Assembly: GCF_000238775.2 (NCBI RefSeq)
Contig: NZ_AFEJ02000001.1
Location: 2,418,001 to 2,482,000, forward strand
Length of the DNA stretch: 64,000 nt
Origin: Acaryochloris sp. CCMEE 5410
GTDB lineage: Bacteria > Cyanobacteriota > Cyanobacteriia > Thermosynechococcales > Thermosynechococcaceae
Direction of reading: 5' to 3'
Part shown: one piece after another, positions 1-8,452 of the stretch
Layout: every line of letters begins with the position of its first letter
How positions within the stretch are numbered: position 1 is the stretch's first letter
Position numbers and translations under genes: made by a program
The notes under the pieces: generated by a model
The model's database searches: none
Seen by the model: the letters and a program-made list of their open reading frames with translations, nothing else
What the model was told of the DNA's origin: nothing

Positions 1-361
1 GAATACCAGGGATTTGCCACAGCCCCACCGATAAGCGTTCCGGCTCATCCACATGGACAATATCAGGCTGGAAGGCTTCTAAGGCCGTCTGCAGATGACG
101 ACGGGCTCGCCAGGTAACATTGCGCTCAAAGTCCAGCCCCATAAACGCACTGCTGGTAAGAGGAATAACTTCTACATTAGGCAGAATGGGGCCAATATAG
201 TCTTGCCAGTTCGGATACACGCTGGCTAATGCACTGTAATCAGGGCAAAACAGCTTCACCTGATGCCCCCAATCGCTCAGCTTCTGTAAGCGATGAAAAC
301 CACTAACCGTGACCCCGTCGACAACGGGCAGGAAACCAGACGCAATAATCGCAATTTTCAT
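1..361 (-). CDS. Glycosyltransferase (group 1 / GT4-like), N-terminal part; runs off the window
   Basis: This gene reads leftwards from an ATG at 361 and continues past base 1, so only about 120 N-terminal residues are visible. The protein begins MKIAIIASGFLPVVDGVTVS, the usual opening of a GT-B fold nucleotide-sugar glycosyltransferase, with a hydrophobic first strand and a glycine-rich turn. It later has the stretch QPDIVHVDEPERLSVG, which matches the second Rossmann-like region of the N-terminal domain of this family. The donor-binding C-terminal domain is outside the window, so the sugar and acceptor cannot be named. It is divergent from the glycosyltransferase gene at 567, with about 200 bases between them, so the two may share a control region and work on the same cell-surface or lipid glycan. 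Confidence 0.8.
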   Translation of the reverse strand, partial: MKIAIIASGFLPVVDGVTVSGFHRLQKLSDWGHQVKLFCPDYSALASVYPNWQDYIGPILPNVEVIPLTSSAFMGLDFERNVTWRARRHLQTALEAFQPDIVHVDEPERLSVGLWQIPGI

Positions 362-566
362 GCTGGTAAGGCTTTGAGCAATGAGGACTACTTAAAACAA
401 ATACCGAATCAAGATTAAGGTTAGCGATGGGTTGAGGTTAAGCTCTGCTTAGCTTGGTCTGTGTAATATTCACACAATCGCTGTCTCCACAAGATTTTCA
501 AGAAAACAGAAATTTTTACGACCAAAATGGTTACCGCATCAGTCATGGCAATCCATAGTATTATCC

Positions 567-1811
567 GTGGATGGTATTGCTGAAAACGCTGTCCGCTGTT
601 CGATGTGTGTGATTAAACCCCAAAGACCGTCCTTGGGACCTGCACTGACTGCTCCAATTCCTGGATCAGCAAACACATCCCTCAACATTATCTATATCTC
701 TCATCTCCATCCACCCGCCCATGCCAACTTGGAAAATATTGGGGGAATGCAGACCGTCAGTTTGCAGTTGTTAGAGCATCTGCAAGGGCGAACGGATATC
801 TCCGTATTTCCCTTGGTAGTGAAGTCGCCTTGGCAGGGGACAGAATTGAGAACCTTGGGCTTTTTGATTAAGCTATTGGGGACCTTGCCCCGCATTATTC
901 AGGAGCAACAGGCAGATGTGGTCTTGTTCTCTTCGATGGTGACAGCAGCCCTGGCCCCCTTGATGAGATCCAGGGTAGCTGTACCGATGGTGACCATTAA
1001 CCATGGCCAAGACGTAACTTTACCCGTTCGTCTTTATCAGCAATGGGTGCCTAAGGTTTTTCATTATTTGCAAGGGGTGATTTCGGTGTCTGCAGCCACT
1101 CAGGCAGCCAGCCTGGAGCGAGGATTACATCCCACCAAAAGCTTTGTGTTGCCAAATGCCCTGAATATCCAACCTCGTGCTTACCACCAACCGGGATCTC
1201 GGGACGTGCTGGAATCCGTTTTTCAGATCCCCTTAGAGGGCAAAAAGTTACTGCTCAGTGTGGGGCGGCAAGTCAAACGCAAGGGACATGCCTGGTTTTT
1301 GCAGCATGTATTGCCCAAAATTCAGCAGCCAATCGTGTATTTAATGATTGGTCAAGGGCCAGAAACTCAGCGATTAAAACACCTTCGAGCCCAGTCTCCC
1401 TACCCTGAACAGATCATCATCGCGGGGCAAACGTCGGCGGAGATATTGCAGCATGCCTATGATGCAGCCGATTTGTTCGTCATGCCCAATATCCCAGTTG
1501 CAGGAGATATGGAAGGGTTTGGGGTCGTTATATTAGAGGCTAATGAAGCCAGAACCCCCGTCGTTGCCTCTGATTTAGAAGGGCTACAAGATGTGGTGCA
1601 AAACGGTTGCAATGGATTTAAGGTAGCGCCCCTCAATGCCCACCAGTTTGCCCAGACCATTGATGACGTTCTAGACAGTAAGCTGCCCAGTCTCTCGAAC
1701 AGTGCTTATGCCTGGGTGACTGAAAACTATACTTGGTCAAGGGTTTGCGAACAATATATTGAGGTTTTGCAGCAGGTAACCCAAACCGTGCCTCCCGTGC
1801 TCTATCGCTAA
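567..1811 (+). CDS. Glycosyltransferase family 4 (group 1) protein
   Basis: The protein (up to 414 residues) has the two-domain GT-B layout. An N-terminal acceptor domain starts around LNIIYISHLHPPAHANLENI and contains a GGMQ turn. The C-terminal donor domain has LLLSVGRQVKRKGH (about residues 228-241), LMIGQGPE and the family signature MEGFGVVILEANEARTPVVASD, with the E-x7-E pattern that contacts the nucleotide sugar. The open frame begins with GTG at 567, but conservation seems to start only near residue 38, so an internal start such as ATG 603 is also possible. It probably transfers a sugar in exopolysaccharide, LPS or glycolipid synthesis, like its divergent neighbour. The substrate is unknown. 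Confidence 0.85.
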   Translation: MDGIAENAVRCSMCVIKPQRPSLGPALTAPIPGSANTSLNIIYISHLHPPAHANLENIGGMQTVSLQLLEHLQGRTDISVFPLVVKSPWQGTELRTLGFLIKLLGTLPRIIQEQQADVVLFSSMVTAALAPLMRSRVAVPMVTINHGQDVTLPVRLYQQWVPKVFHYLQGVISVSAATQAASLERGLHPTKSFVLPNALNIQPRAYHQPGSRDVLESVFQIPLEGKKLLLSVGRQVKRKGHAWFLQHVLPKIQQPIVYLMIGQGPETQRLKHLRAQSPYPEQIIIAGQTSAEILQHAYDAADLFVMPNIPVAGDMEGFGVVILEANEARTPVVASDLEGLQDVVQNGCNGFKVAPLNAHQFAQTIDDVLDSKLPSLSNSAYAWVTENYTWSRVCEQYIEVLQQVTQTVPPVLYR

Positions 1812-2104
1812 TGACGTGCTGTGCAACTTAGATTTTGAATAATCACTTCGCTTGCAATGCTTTCTATTCAAGGGCTACAGGTTAATTAGAGTATTTAGAA
1901 AGTCCTTGTGTTTCTAAGATTTACAATCTCTAATGAGAATATTCGCATTAGCATTTGGAAGAAATATGAGCTTCATACTAATTTCAAGGTCTGAAACGAC
2001 GTAAACTCGTTGAAATTAAAGTTGTACACCGCGTTATTAACTAAAATATTATTAGTTTTTTCGATCTACTGATTCTATAATTATCGAAAATTTGAGACTC
2101 AGAC
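1812..2104. other. Intergenic region with a palindromic operator-like site
   Basis: No gene was recognised in these 293 AT-rich bases. The only clear structure is the near-perfect palindrome at 1931-1950, listed separately. The region must also hold the promoter of the PEP-CTERM gene at 2105. Confidence 0.5.
1931..1950. promoter_or_regulatory. Fur-family-like palindromic operator candidate
   Basis: TAATGAGAAT followed directly by ATTCGCATTA is a 20-bp palindrome with one mismatched pair. It resembles a Fur-type box with TGAGAAT-like half sites, but lacks the usual central base. A closely related palindrome (ATGCGAATATTTGCAT core) lies at 42602-42629 upstream of the porin gene. It lies about 155 bases before the PEP-CTERM start codon. 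The regulator is inferred from sequence similarity only. Confidence 0.4.
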
Positions 2105-2740
2105 ATGAAGAACTCAAAGTTTGTGGCAATAGTGGTCTGTGCGTATACCGCCTGCAACTTGATTCTGGGCTTTACATCCCCAGTAACGGCAGCCTCCCTA
2201 ACCTATAACTTCAGGCAAGATGGTTTTGATGAAGGTGCTTACGCTGAAGGTTTTTTCATCGCCGATGACCTGAATGGCGATGGTCAAATTGCGTATTTCA
2301 GAGGACTTCAAAACTCCAGTGAAGTTTCAGACTTCAGAGTCACTTTTTCTGGGAATCGGTTAACACCACCGACAACTTATGGATTTGGAGACTTATTTGG
2401 TCTTGTCTATGACTTAGATGGTGGTCCTTTGGGCGATGGCGTTACCGGGGCTATTGAAGGGATTAGTACTTCAGTTCCAAATAGAAACGCTATTGACCAG
2501 GGTTACTCTGCTGGTCCTGGCCCGTTAAACACATATTTTTTCGGCCCAAGACAACAATTCTGTGTTGATTCTCCATTCTCCCTGTGCGGAATATTTGACG
2601 GTTCTACCTCAAATGAGATCGTTGCTGTTCCTGAGCCTAGTACTTTCTTGGGAAGCATCGTGACCATCGGTCTTGGTATCCTCGCCAAGAGAAAACGGTC
2701 GCATCTTGTCCGTCAAAAACAATCCAAATGCACTTTGTAA
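2105..2740 (+). CDS. PEP-CTERM sorting-domain protein, secreted
   Basis: The 211-residue protein has an N-terminal signal peptide (hydrophobic residues about 7-29, ending near TSPVTAASL). Its C-terminus is a PEP-CTERM sorting signal: VPEPSTFLGSIVTIGLGILA followed by the basic cluster KRKR. This is the known layout for proteins processed by an exosortase (EpsH family) and linked to the cell surface or exopolysaccharide. The middle part has acidic, Gly/Asn-rich beta-type sequence with no known domain. The last 11 or so residues after KRKR run into the remnant of a GNAT gene on the other strand, so the 3' end seems to have been created at an insertion junction. No exosortase gene is in the window. 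A palindromic site lies upstream at 1931-1950. Confidence 0.85.
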   Translation: MKNSKFVAIVVCAYTACNLILGFTSPVTAASLTYNFRQDGFDEGAYAEGFFIADDLNGDGQIAYFRGLQNSSEVSDFRVTFSGNRLTPPTTYGFGDLFGLVYDLDGGPLGDGVTGAIEGISTSVPNRNAIDQGYSAGPGPLNTYFFGPRQQFCVDSPFSLCGIFDGSTSNEIVAVPEPSTFLGSIVTIGLGILAKRKRSHLVRQKQSKCTL

Positions 2741-2870
2741 GCCCATAATGCCGGGTTTCCTGGTCCTGGTCTTCTGCAAAGATTACCTCAGCGGTGGGTA
2801 ACCCTGGCCGTAAAACTTGGTGGCGAAGTTTGAGGATACGATCTGCGGTCGTTGGAGTGAATGTGATCAT
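2637..2870 (-). pseudogene. Truncated GNAT-family acetyltransferase remnant
   Basis: Reading leftwards from 2870, the frame starts MITFTPTTADRILKLRHQVL and continues with RPGLPTAEVIFAEDQDQETRHYGL. This is the typical first strand and helix of a small GNAT N-acetyltransferase. After about residue 44 (near base 2740) the similarity stops exactly where the PEP-CTERM gene ends on the opposite strand, and the frame then closes in unrelated sequence. The acetyl-CoA-binding motif is absent. I infer that an insertion carrying the PEP-CTERM gene cut this gene. It lies downstream of, and in the same direction as, the PhzF-like and ATP-grasp genes, so it was probably the last gene of that operon. Confidence 0.6.
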
Positions 2871-3004
2871 GGGTTGTTGTTGCGATTGGCAACAGCAGAT
2901 AGTTCAGGCTGTACAACCGTTACAAATCAATGATGTTCTACTGAGTCGCCATATTGCTGTGCGGCCTTTGGAACCGCTACGCCTTCTCCTCAAACGGGGC
3001 TAAC

Positions 3005-3841
3005 TTAAAGGCGCACTGCCATTCCACTCACAACAATCCCACCACTAGCGGGAATATCCACCACCAGCCGACTAGGCCGCCCCATCGCCTCTCCTTGGCG
3101 AATCACAATCTGATGAGGGACAGAAGTTAACTGGGCATCCCGTAAGTACCCTCCTAAAGCTGCGGCTGCAGCTCCCGTTGCCGGATCTTCCACCACACCA
3201 CCCACTGGGAAGGGATTACGAGAGTGAAAAACGCTAGGACTTTCTCGCCAGATTAGCTGTAACGTTAACAGGCTATCCTGCTGCATTAAGGCTTTGAGTT
3301 GGTCAAAATCATAATCCAAATGAGCCAGCCGCTCTGCTTGGGCAACAGCCAACACCAAATGCCACGCCCCTGCATAGGCTCGAGCAGGCGGAATAGACAA
3401 ATCCAACTCGTCCAACTGCCAACCCAAGGCAGATAAAATATCCGCTACTAATGCATCCGAGGCTAAGGCATGGGTGGGTTCTACGGACGTTAAAGCAGCT
3501 TGCCATTGCCCCTCTTGGACACTAACAGCCACAGGAACTTCCCCTACAGTCGTTGCTAATTTATACGTTCCCTCACCACTCAATTCACCTAGGACCACTC
3601 CAGTGGCCACTGTGGCATGGCCACAAAAGGGCACTTCTACTTCCGGGCTGTAATAACGAACCGTCCGCTCAAACCCAGTCTGTGGTGCTACAAATGCTGT
3701 TTCAGAGAAGCCCACGTCCGCCGCGATGCGCTGCATGGTTTCTGGGGATGGTAGGGTATCGCCAATCCACACTCCCGCAGGGTTCCCCCCCTTTGGATCA
3801 GTGGTAAAAGCAGAAAGTAGGTGTAGTGAGGAGTCAGTCAT
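3005..3841 (-). CDS. PhzF-family isomerase/epimerase-like protein
   Basis: The protein (278 residues from ATG 3841; the open frame extends further to 3958 but overlaps the gene before it) carries the PhzF/YddE pattern. This comprises TDPKGGNPAGVWIG near the N-terminus, GFSETAFV with the catalytic-type Glu, PFCGHATVATG in the middle, and DPATGAAAAALGGYL in the second half. The family adopts a diaminopimelate-epimerase fold. It includes phenazine isomerase PhzF, but most members have unknown substrates and no phenazine genes are present here. It follows the ATP-grasp gene by 71 bases on the same strand, and a GNAT remnant follows it, suggesting a small-molecule-modifying operon. Confidence 0.88.
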   Translation of the reverse strand: MTDSSLHLLSAFTTDPKGGNPAGVWIGDTLPSPETMQRIAADVGFSETAFVAPQTGFERTVRYYSPEVEVPFCGHATVATGVVLGELSGEGTYKLATTVGEVPVAVSVQEGQWQAALTSVEPTHALASDALVADILSALGWQLDELDLSIPPARAYAGAWHLVLAVAQAERLAHLDYDFDQLKALMQQDSLLTLQLIWRESPSVFHSRNPFPVGGVVEDPATGAAAAALGGYLRDAQLTSVPHQIVIRQGEAMGRPSRLVVDIPASGGIVVSGMAVRL

Positions 3842-3912
3842 AGGGTTGGATCTTAGGGCAATAGCAGATAATCGCTTATGCAAAGACAAAAAAGCAAGCC
3901 AATCGTATGGCG

Positions 3913-4695
3913 CTAAGCTATCTGCACAAGCATTTTGACAAATCGGTCGGGGGGCCAAGTTTTGCGTTCTGAGACTTGACCATCTCCTAACTCTACAATC
4001 CGCTCTTGGCCGGTTAACGTTTGAGCAATATCAACGGAGTAGAAGGGAGCATCAATTCGTTGAGCTACAGTTTCAACGATGGCTGGCACACCTGCAGTTG
4101 GGGAATAAGCAGTGCCATGGACCACAAAATATCTCTGCTCTGATTGGGGCTGAAATTGCTCAACTCTGCGAACAGCAACACCTCCTTCCAACTCTCCCCG
4201 ATACTGTTCGATTAGGTGGATAATGTTGACGGCTTGTTCTGGGGTGTAAGCAATGGACCCTTGGGCATCGGTGTTGGATTTCACAAAGTCTTTGATAAAG
4301 TATGCGTCCCAGTTCAAATTCGAGATTTGCTCCAGATAGTTGGAGCCTTTTTCCAGAAACCGTGTTTCTGGGGTGAGATCAGCACAGGCTGAATACCACT
4401 GATTGAGATGGTGGCACAGGGCATAGTCTGTGGCTGAGGTCATGGGGATTCCCCCTCTCTTGCGGATGAAGTCGGTAAATTCCTGATAAGCGGTGAGATT
4501 AAACATCCAGCCGCGATACAAAACCGTTTCACCAGACTCAATACGGGGTTGCGGCTTAAAGTTGCCAAAACTCAAATCATCATATGCAAACAGAGAAATA
4601 GGGATTCCCAATTTTTGAACTGCCACACCTTCATCTATAAACGGCTGATCGGGTTCTTTGGGTTCAAGGGGATTGCAAGGATAGAGAATTCTCAT
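3913..4695 (-). CDS. ATP-grasp-like protein (R2K clade type)
   Basis: This 260-residue protein begins MRILYPCNPLEPKEPDQPF and has the layout I associate with the short ATP-grasp proteins of the R2K clade (DUF4343). These features are GETVLYRGWMF, then NLNWDAYFIKDFVKSNT (probable ATP-binding lysine), and RYFVVHGTAY followed by FYSVDIAQTLTGQERIVELGDGQVS, which matches the metal-binding strand of ATP-grasp folds. Such proteins are thought to make amide or ester bonds on peptides or small molecules, and no substrate is known here. It is the first gene of a probable operon with the PhzF-like gene and the GNAT remnant. The family assignment is moderate. Confidence 0.7.
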   Translation of the reverse strand: MRILYPCNPLEPKEPDQPFIDEGVAVQKLGIPISLFAYDDLSFGNFKPQPRIESGETVLYRGWMFNLTAYQEFTDFIRKRGGIPMTSATDYALCHHLNQWYSACADLTPETRFLEKGSNYLEQISNLNWDAYFIKDFVKSNTDAQGSIAYTPEQAVNIIHLIEQYRGELEGGVAVRRVEQFQPQSEQRYFVVHGTAYSPTAGVPAIVETVAQRIDAPFYSVDIAQTLTGQERIVELGDGQVSERKTWPPDRFVKMLVQIA

Positions 4696-4878
4696 AGCAA
4701 CATGCGAGAACAGGTTTCTAGTGGTGGTGCTTCAAAGGGTTATAGAAGCGAGAGATCCCATCACATTAAATACCTTTTGGTATAAGACTGGATTGCGGGG
4801 AATAATCAGCTTATCAGACGTATTAACAGCTGCTTTGGCAACGGCTATTTCTTCGGTTCAACTGATGACACTTTGGTG

Positions 4879-6060
4879 ATGGAAAACGATAGATTTATTG
4901 ATTTACCAAGTATTCGGCAATATTTTCCCCTATCAATCGCTTTACCTGAGCGACTAGTGGAGTTATTAACGGTTCTCAACCAAAAATATCGATATAACTC
5001 TTGTGGGCCATTCTTTTTAGGTGAATTTTTTGATGACTACTACATCAAAAATGGTAGCGATTTAGCTGAGTATTTCGGTTTTTTCATACTCGACAGCGGA
5101 GATATGAGCATTGGATATTGGTTTTATGAGGGCTGTTCTCCTGAAAATGCGCCTATCGTAGCCGTTATTGATTATAGAGGCACGGTTCTTGCCACCTCTC
5201 TGGAAGAATTGTTAGAAAGAATGATTCAGAACACTTTTTGGGATGTTTATGATCGGTCTTCCTTTGAGACCCGTCCCGATAATGGCTGGATTGATGAAGC
5301 TGATATATGGCTACGTGAGAGCTTACATATTACCCCCAGAACTTGTGAAGAACTAAGTTTTGATCCAGGTAAACATCACCCTGATTTAAATGATTGGTTA
5401 GACAAAAAACACTGGCAGCAATACGAAAAGGCTGATCCCCTAGAGAAAAAGATTAATCAGCAGATTGCCAATATTATGTCACCGTACTTCCCACAAAAAT
5501 CTGCATATAAGCAGTTTGCAATACAAATAGCAGGATCTTGTTTTGAGGAATATTGCAATGCGATTAGGAGTGAGCATATGACGTTGCTAGAGCCACTCAT
5601 TCACCAATTCCGAGAGCTGCGTAGTCGAACTCACCCAGAAAATAAACGATGTTTTGAGATACACCTTGGTCTTTCAAGTGATGGCGAAGCGTCTTTGACT
5701 GGATATTTTGATCATGTTCCAACTTTTAGGAAGTGTAAACCTACCCTGCAAAACTACATCGATGATTTGCGATTAGCCGTGAATCCTAATCCACGGCTTT
5801 CTAGAGAATTCAACCTTGAATTATTGAGGCTTTCTTTAGTAGAAGACTGCCATGCAACGTTCATTCAGACCTATCCACACCTGGTTCAGTTTGATCCAGA
5901 TGATGACCTATCTTGGAGTCAATATGGAGATTTGCTAGTCCAGTTCAAGCATTATAAGGCTGCCATCTCAGCCTATAACAACGTTTTAGCAGATGATTTC
6001 AATAGACAAGATATTGTGGAAAAAAGAGATCAGGCACAACACGCGATCCAACATCAGTAG
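4879..6060 (+). CDS. Uncharacterised protein with SUKH-like N-terminus and TPR-like C-terminus
   Basis: The protein is about 393 residues. Start codons TTG 4873, GTG 4876 and ATG 4879 are consecutive in frame, and ATG is taken. The first 120 residues (DLPSIRQYFPLSIALPERLV, then FGFFILDSGDMSIGYWFYEG and VIDYRGTVLATSLEELLERM) look like a SMI1/KNR4 (SUKH)-type alpha/beta fold, but I cannot prove it. Residues about 350-390 (SWSQYGDLLVQFKHYKAAIS) form a single TPR-like helical hairpin. No catalytic motif was seen. It is monocistronic and converges on the DUF5682-type gene with 13 bases between the ends. If it is SUKH-like it could be an immunity-type protein, but no toxin gene lies beside it. Confidence 0.65.
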   Translation: MENDRFIDLPSIRQYFPLSIALPERLVELLTVLNQKYRYNSCGPFFLGEFFDDYYIKNGSDLAEYFGFFILDSGDMSIGYWFYEGCSPENAPIVAVIDYRGTVLATSLEELLERMIQNTFWDVYDRSSFETRPDNGWIDEADIWLRESLHITPRTCEELSFDPGKHHPDLNDWLDKKHWQQYEKADPLEKKINQQIANIMSPYFPQKSAYKQFAIQIAGSCFEEYCNAIRSEHMTLLEPLIHQFRELRSRTHPENKRCFEIHLGLSSDGEASLTGYFDHVPTFRKCKPTLQNYIDDLRLAVNPNPRLSREFNLELLRLSLVEDCHATFIQTYPHLVQFDPDDDLSWSQYGDLLVQFKHYKAAISAYNNVLADDFNRQDIVEKRDQAQHAIQHQ

Positions 6061-6073
6061 CCCATCGCTGAGC

Positions 6074-8356
6074 TTATAAATTGTGTGCAGACAGTCCGAG
6101 GAGTTGGGCAATGAGAGGTAAAACTTTTTCAGCGCGATCGCAGTCCAATACCTCCGATTCCCAGCCCTGTAATCCAGTCTCCACAACGCCTTGTATGACT
6201 CGTTCACCCATCTGTCGCCGCTCTGCCGCTGGAAAAGTTGAGAAGGTTCGTCGCAACAACGGTAACAGCGTCACAAAAGTATCCGGTGCCAATTCGCAAA
6301 CCCACTGATCGAGCACCTGCCAAATCTCCTGATCGTGGAGCAACAAAAGGCCACTGCCCTTGAGGAAACCTTCTATCCAGGCAGCAGCTTGGGTCGGTTC
6401 CGTCGCTAGGGATAACGCCAAACCCAACTGTTGGGCCGCCCTTGATGGTTCAAACTGTCCCCCGTCCAACAATAACCGACAGGAACGACCGCCCAGCAAT
6501 CCATGCAAAGTTTCTCGATTCACCAGTTGTTTTAGCACCAGCCACCACATCTGTTGATGGTCCTGATTTTGGAGCAAATTAATCGCACTATGAGTCGCCA
6601 TAATTTGTTTATCCATCATGGCCGCCGCGTCATCATCCAGGGACGCACAAGCCCCTGGCAAGCCAATACAGATGCGAGTGACTAGGCCATCCACCACATG
6701 GGCCACAACATCTGTGTCCGTTTGACGCACATCTCGATACCGCAAGATTTGGGCCAAGGGCGGTAAGGCCGACATCAGATGCACCACATCACTGGCAACC
6801 GCAGCTTCCGTCTGCAACCGGGCCATGAGTTGGGTAATCGCGTCTGGGAGATCGGCCAAGAGAACCTGATCCAATAGCTCGGTTAGGGTCGGCAGATTTG
6901 CAGCATTATCAGCTAGATAACAGGTATAAGCGGTCGTGGCAGCCTCAATCGTGTTGCCCCACTGCCCAGCTTCAATCAAGGCAATTTCAAACTCAGGCTG
7001 CCACTCCAATATCCAGGCTTCTTTAAAAGTCCCTTTACCGCGATTAAAGGTAGGGCGCCCCCAAGGAATCCCTAATAAATTGAGCCGATGCAAGAGTTGC
7101 GATCGCAACAAATCATTCGGCTTGCGCAAATCCAGAGACAGCTCTTTGGGCGTAACCGAAGGTTTAAGGCGCAGCTTCTTCTGCCAACGCTGCAAATCCA
7201 CCTGTAAAGGCACCATCGGCGTATCGTCTGGGACTTGCCCCATGCGATCGCTAATAATCAATCGTTCATGAATCAACTGCAACGGTAGTTCCTCCCCAAA
7301 GCAGAGGACCGTCTGGGCCGCTTCATTCAGCTCCGGCAAGCCCGGTGTGGGACAGTCCCTTAGCGCGGCGAGAGAATTGGCCAGCCGCACGGCTTCAATC
7401 ACGCTAGCTGACGACGCATCAATCTCAGCCTGACGTAGCAATTGGGCCACATGGGTCAACCAGCGGACGGTGGGTTGATCCGATGCCGTCCATAGGTGGT
7501 GATACCACCCTGGTGAGGTAATCCCAGCGCCATAGCCACTGCGATTCGCTAGCCGCTCATAAGTCCAAGGAATCCAAGTTGAGGTCACCTTCAGTTTAGG
7601 TAAGCCTTTGAGTAAAGCCGAATCCTGCTTAGCAGGTGGAAAGGGTTCAGCCAAAGCAGGCGTATGCCAAGCCCCACAAATAATCGCAATTTTTTCATGT
7701 CCTGCTCTTTTAGCTTTGCGGATGGTTTGCCGCATATAGGCTTCTCGTAAAGCTTCTCGATAATCCCGGTTGTTATTGAGATCCAGAGGATGGTCCTTTT
7801 CCAGCTCTAATCGCAGGGCTGACATCGCTTCTACAATAGCGGGAAATAGATCAGTGGTTTCAGACCGCTGCTCTACCATCCGCTCCCACCAGCGTTCACT
7901 ATCATTAAAGCCAGCCGCTTGGGCTAACCAAAACAGTGGATCATGCCGAATTTCGGGTAGAGAAGATTCAGGAACCACATTCCCGGCATCACCATCCGCC
8001 TCGGGCGGTTCAAACTGTTGATCGAGCTGTTGCCGCAAGGCCAGTTGATGGGTCTGGGGTAAGTCCATCCACTGCACCGGAATCTGCTGTTGCAGGCCAT
8101 AGTCTAACGCCTGCCATTCTGGCGAAAAAACAGCAAAGGGGTAATAGACAGCTTGCTGAGGTTGCTCCGGTGCATAGATCAAAATGGCAACAGGGGGACT
8201 CATGTCCGGACTCACGATCTGCTCAATCACGCCAGCCGCATCCGGCGGCCCTTCTACCAAAATCAAATCAGGCTCTAGACTGTCTAAACTCTGGCGCAAA
8301 CTCCGAGCTGAGCCAGGTCCATGATGTCGAATTCCAAACAGGTGCAGTGTAGACAT
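6074..8356 (-). CDS. DUF5682-family protein
   Basis: The 760-residue protein starts MSTLHLFGIRHHGPGSARSL, followed by LDSLEPDLILVEGPPDA. This opening I associate with the DUF5682 family. It also has IAIICGAWHTPAL about 230 residues in, a conserved His-containing segment of the TraB/erythromycin-esterase-like alpha/beta fold. The C-terminal half is helical and repeat-like. In other bacteria the family usually lies in clusters with a MoxR-type AAA ATPase and VWA-domain proteins. None is found within the visible neighbourhood, so here it stands alone or its partners are elsewhere. The function is unknown. It is divergent from the hydrolase gene at 8453. Confidence 0.75.
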   Translation of the reverse strand: MSTLHLFGIRHHGPGSARSLRQSLDSLEPDLILVEGPPDAAGVIEQIVSPDMSPPVAILIYAPEQPQQAVYYPFAVFSPEWQALDYGLQQQIPVQWMDLPQTHQLALRQQLDQQFEPPEADGDAGNVVPESSLPEIRHDPLFWLAQAAGFNDSERWWERMVEQRSETTDLFPAIVEAMSALRLELEKDHPLDLNNNRDYREALREAYMRQTIRKAKRAGHEKIAIICGAWHTPALAEPFPPAKQDSALLKGLPKLKVTSTWIPWTYERLANRSGYGAGITSPGWYHHLWTASDQPTVRWLTHVAQLLRQAEIDASSASVIEAVRLANSLAALRDCPTPGLPELNEAAQTVLCFGEELPLQLIHERLIISDRMGQVPDDTPMVPLQVDLQRWQKKLRLKPSVTPKELSLDLRKPNDLLRSQLLHRLNLLGIPWGRPTFNRGKGTFKEAWILEWQPEFEIALIEAGQWGNTIEAATTAYTCYLADNAANLPTLTELLDQVLLADLPDAITQLMARLQTEAAVASDVVHLMSALPPLAQILRYRDVRQTDTDVVAHVVDGLVTRICIGLPGACASLDDDAAAMMDKQIMATHSAINLLQNQDHQQMWWLVLKQLVNRETLHGLLGGRSCRLLLDGGQFEPSRAAQQLGLALSLATEPTQAAAWIEGFLKGSGLLLLHDQEIWQVLDQWVCELAPDTFVTLLPLLRRTFSTFPAAERRQMGERVIQGVVETGLQGWESEVLDCDRAEKVLPLIAQLLGLSAHNL

Positions 8357-8452
8357 TTAATGGCTTAATTGAGCATCTATGCAGGGCTAGCAACATCCAA
8401 TGTGATTACAGAGCCCCTTCGATGGGCTGAGAGAAATCATATACTGAGCATC

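Noticed and set aside
2794-3003. 69-residue plus-strand frame
   Set aside because: It is the complementary strand of the GNAT remnant and of its upstream region, with no own similarity.
3842-3958. Upstream extension of the PhzF-like frame
   Set aside because: The extension overlaps the ATP-grasp gene and lacks conservation; ATG 3841 gives the usual family start.
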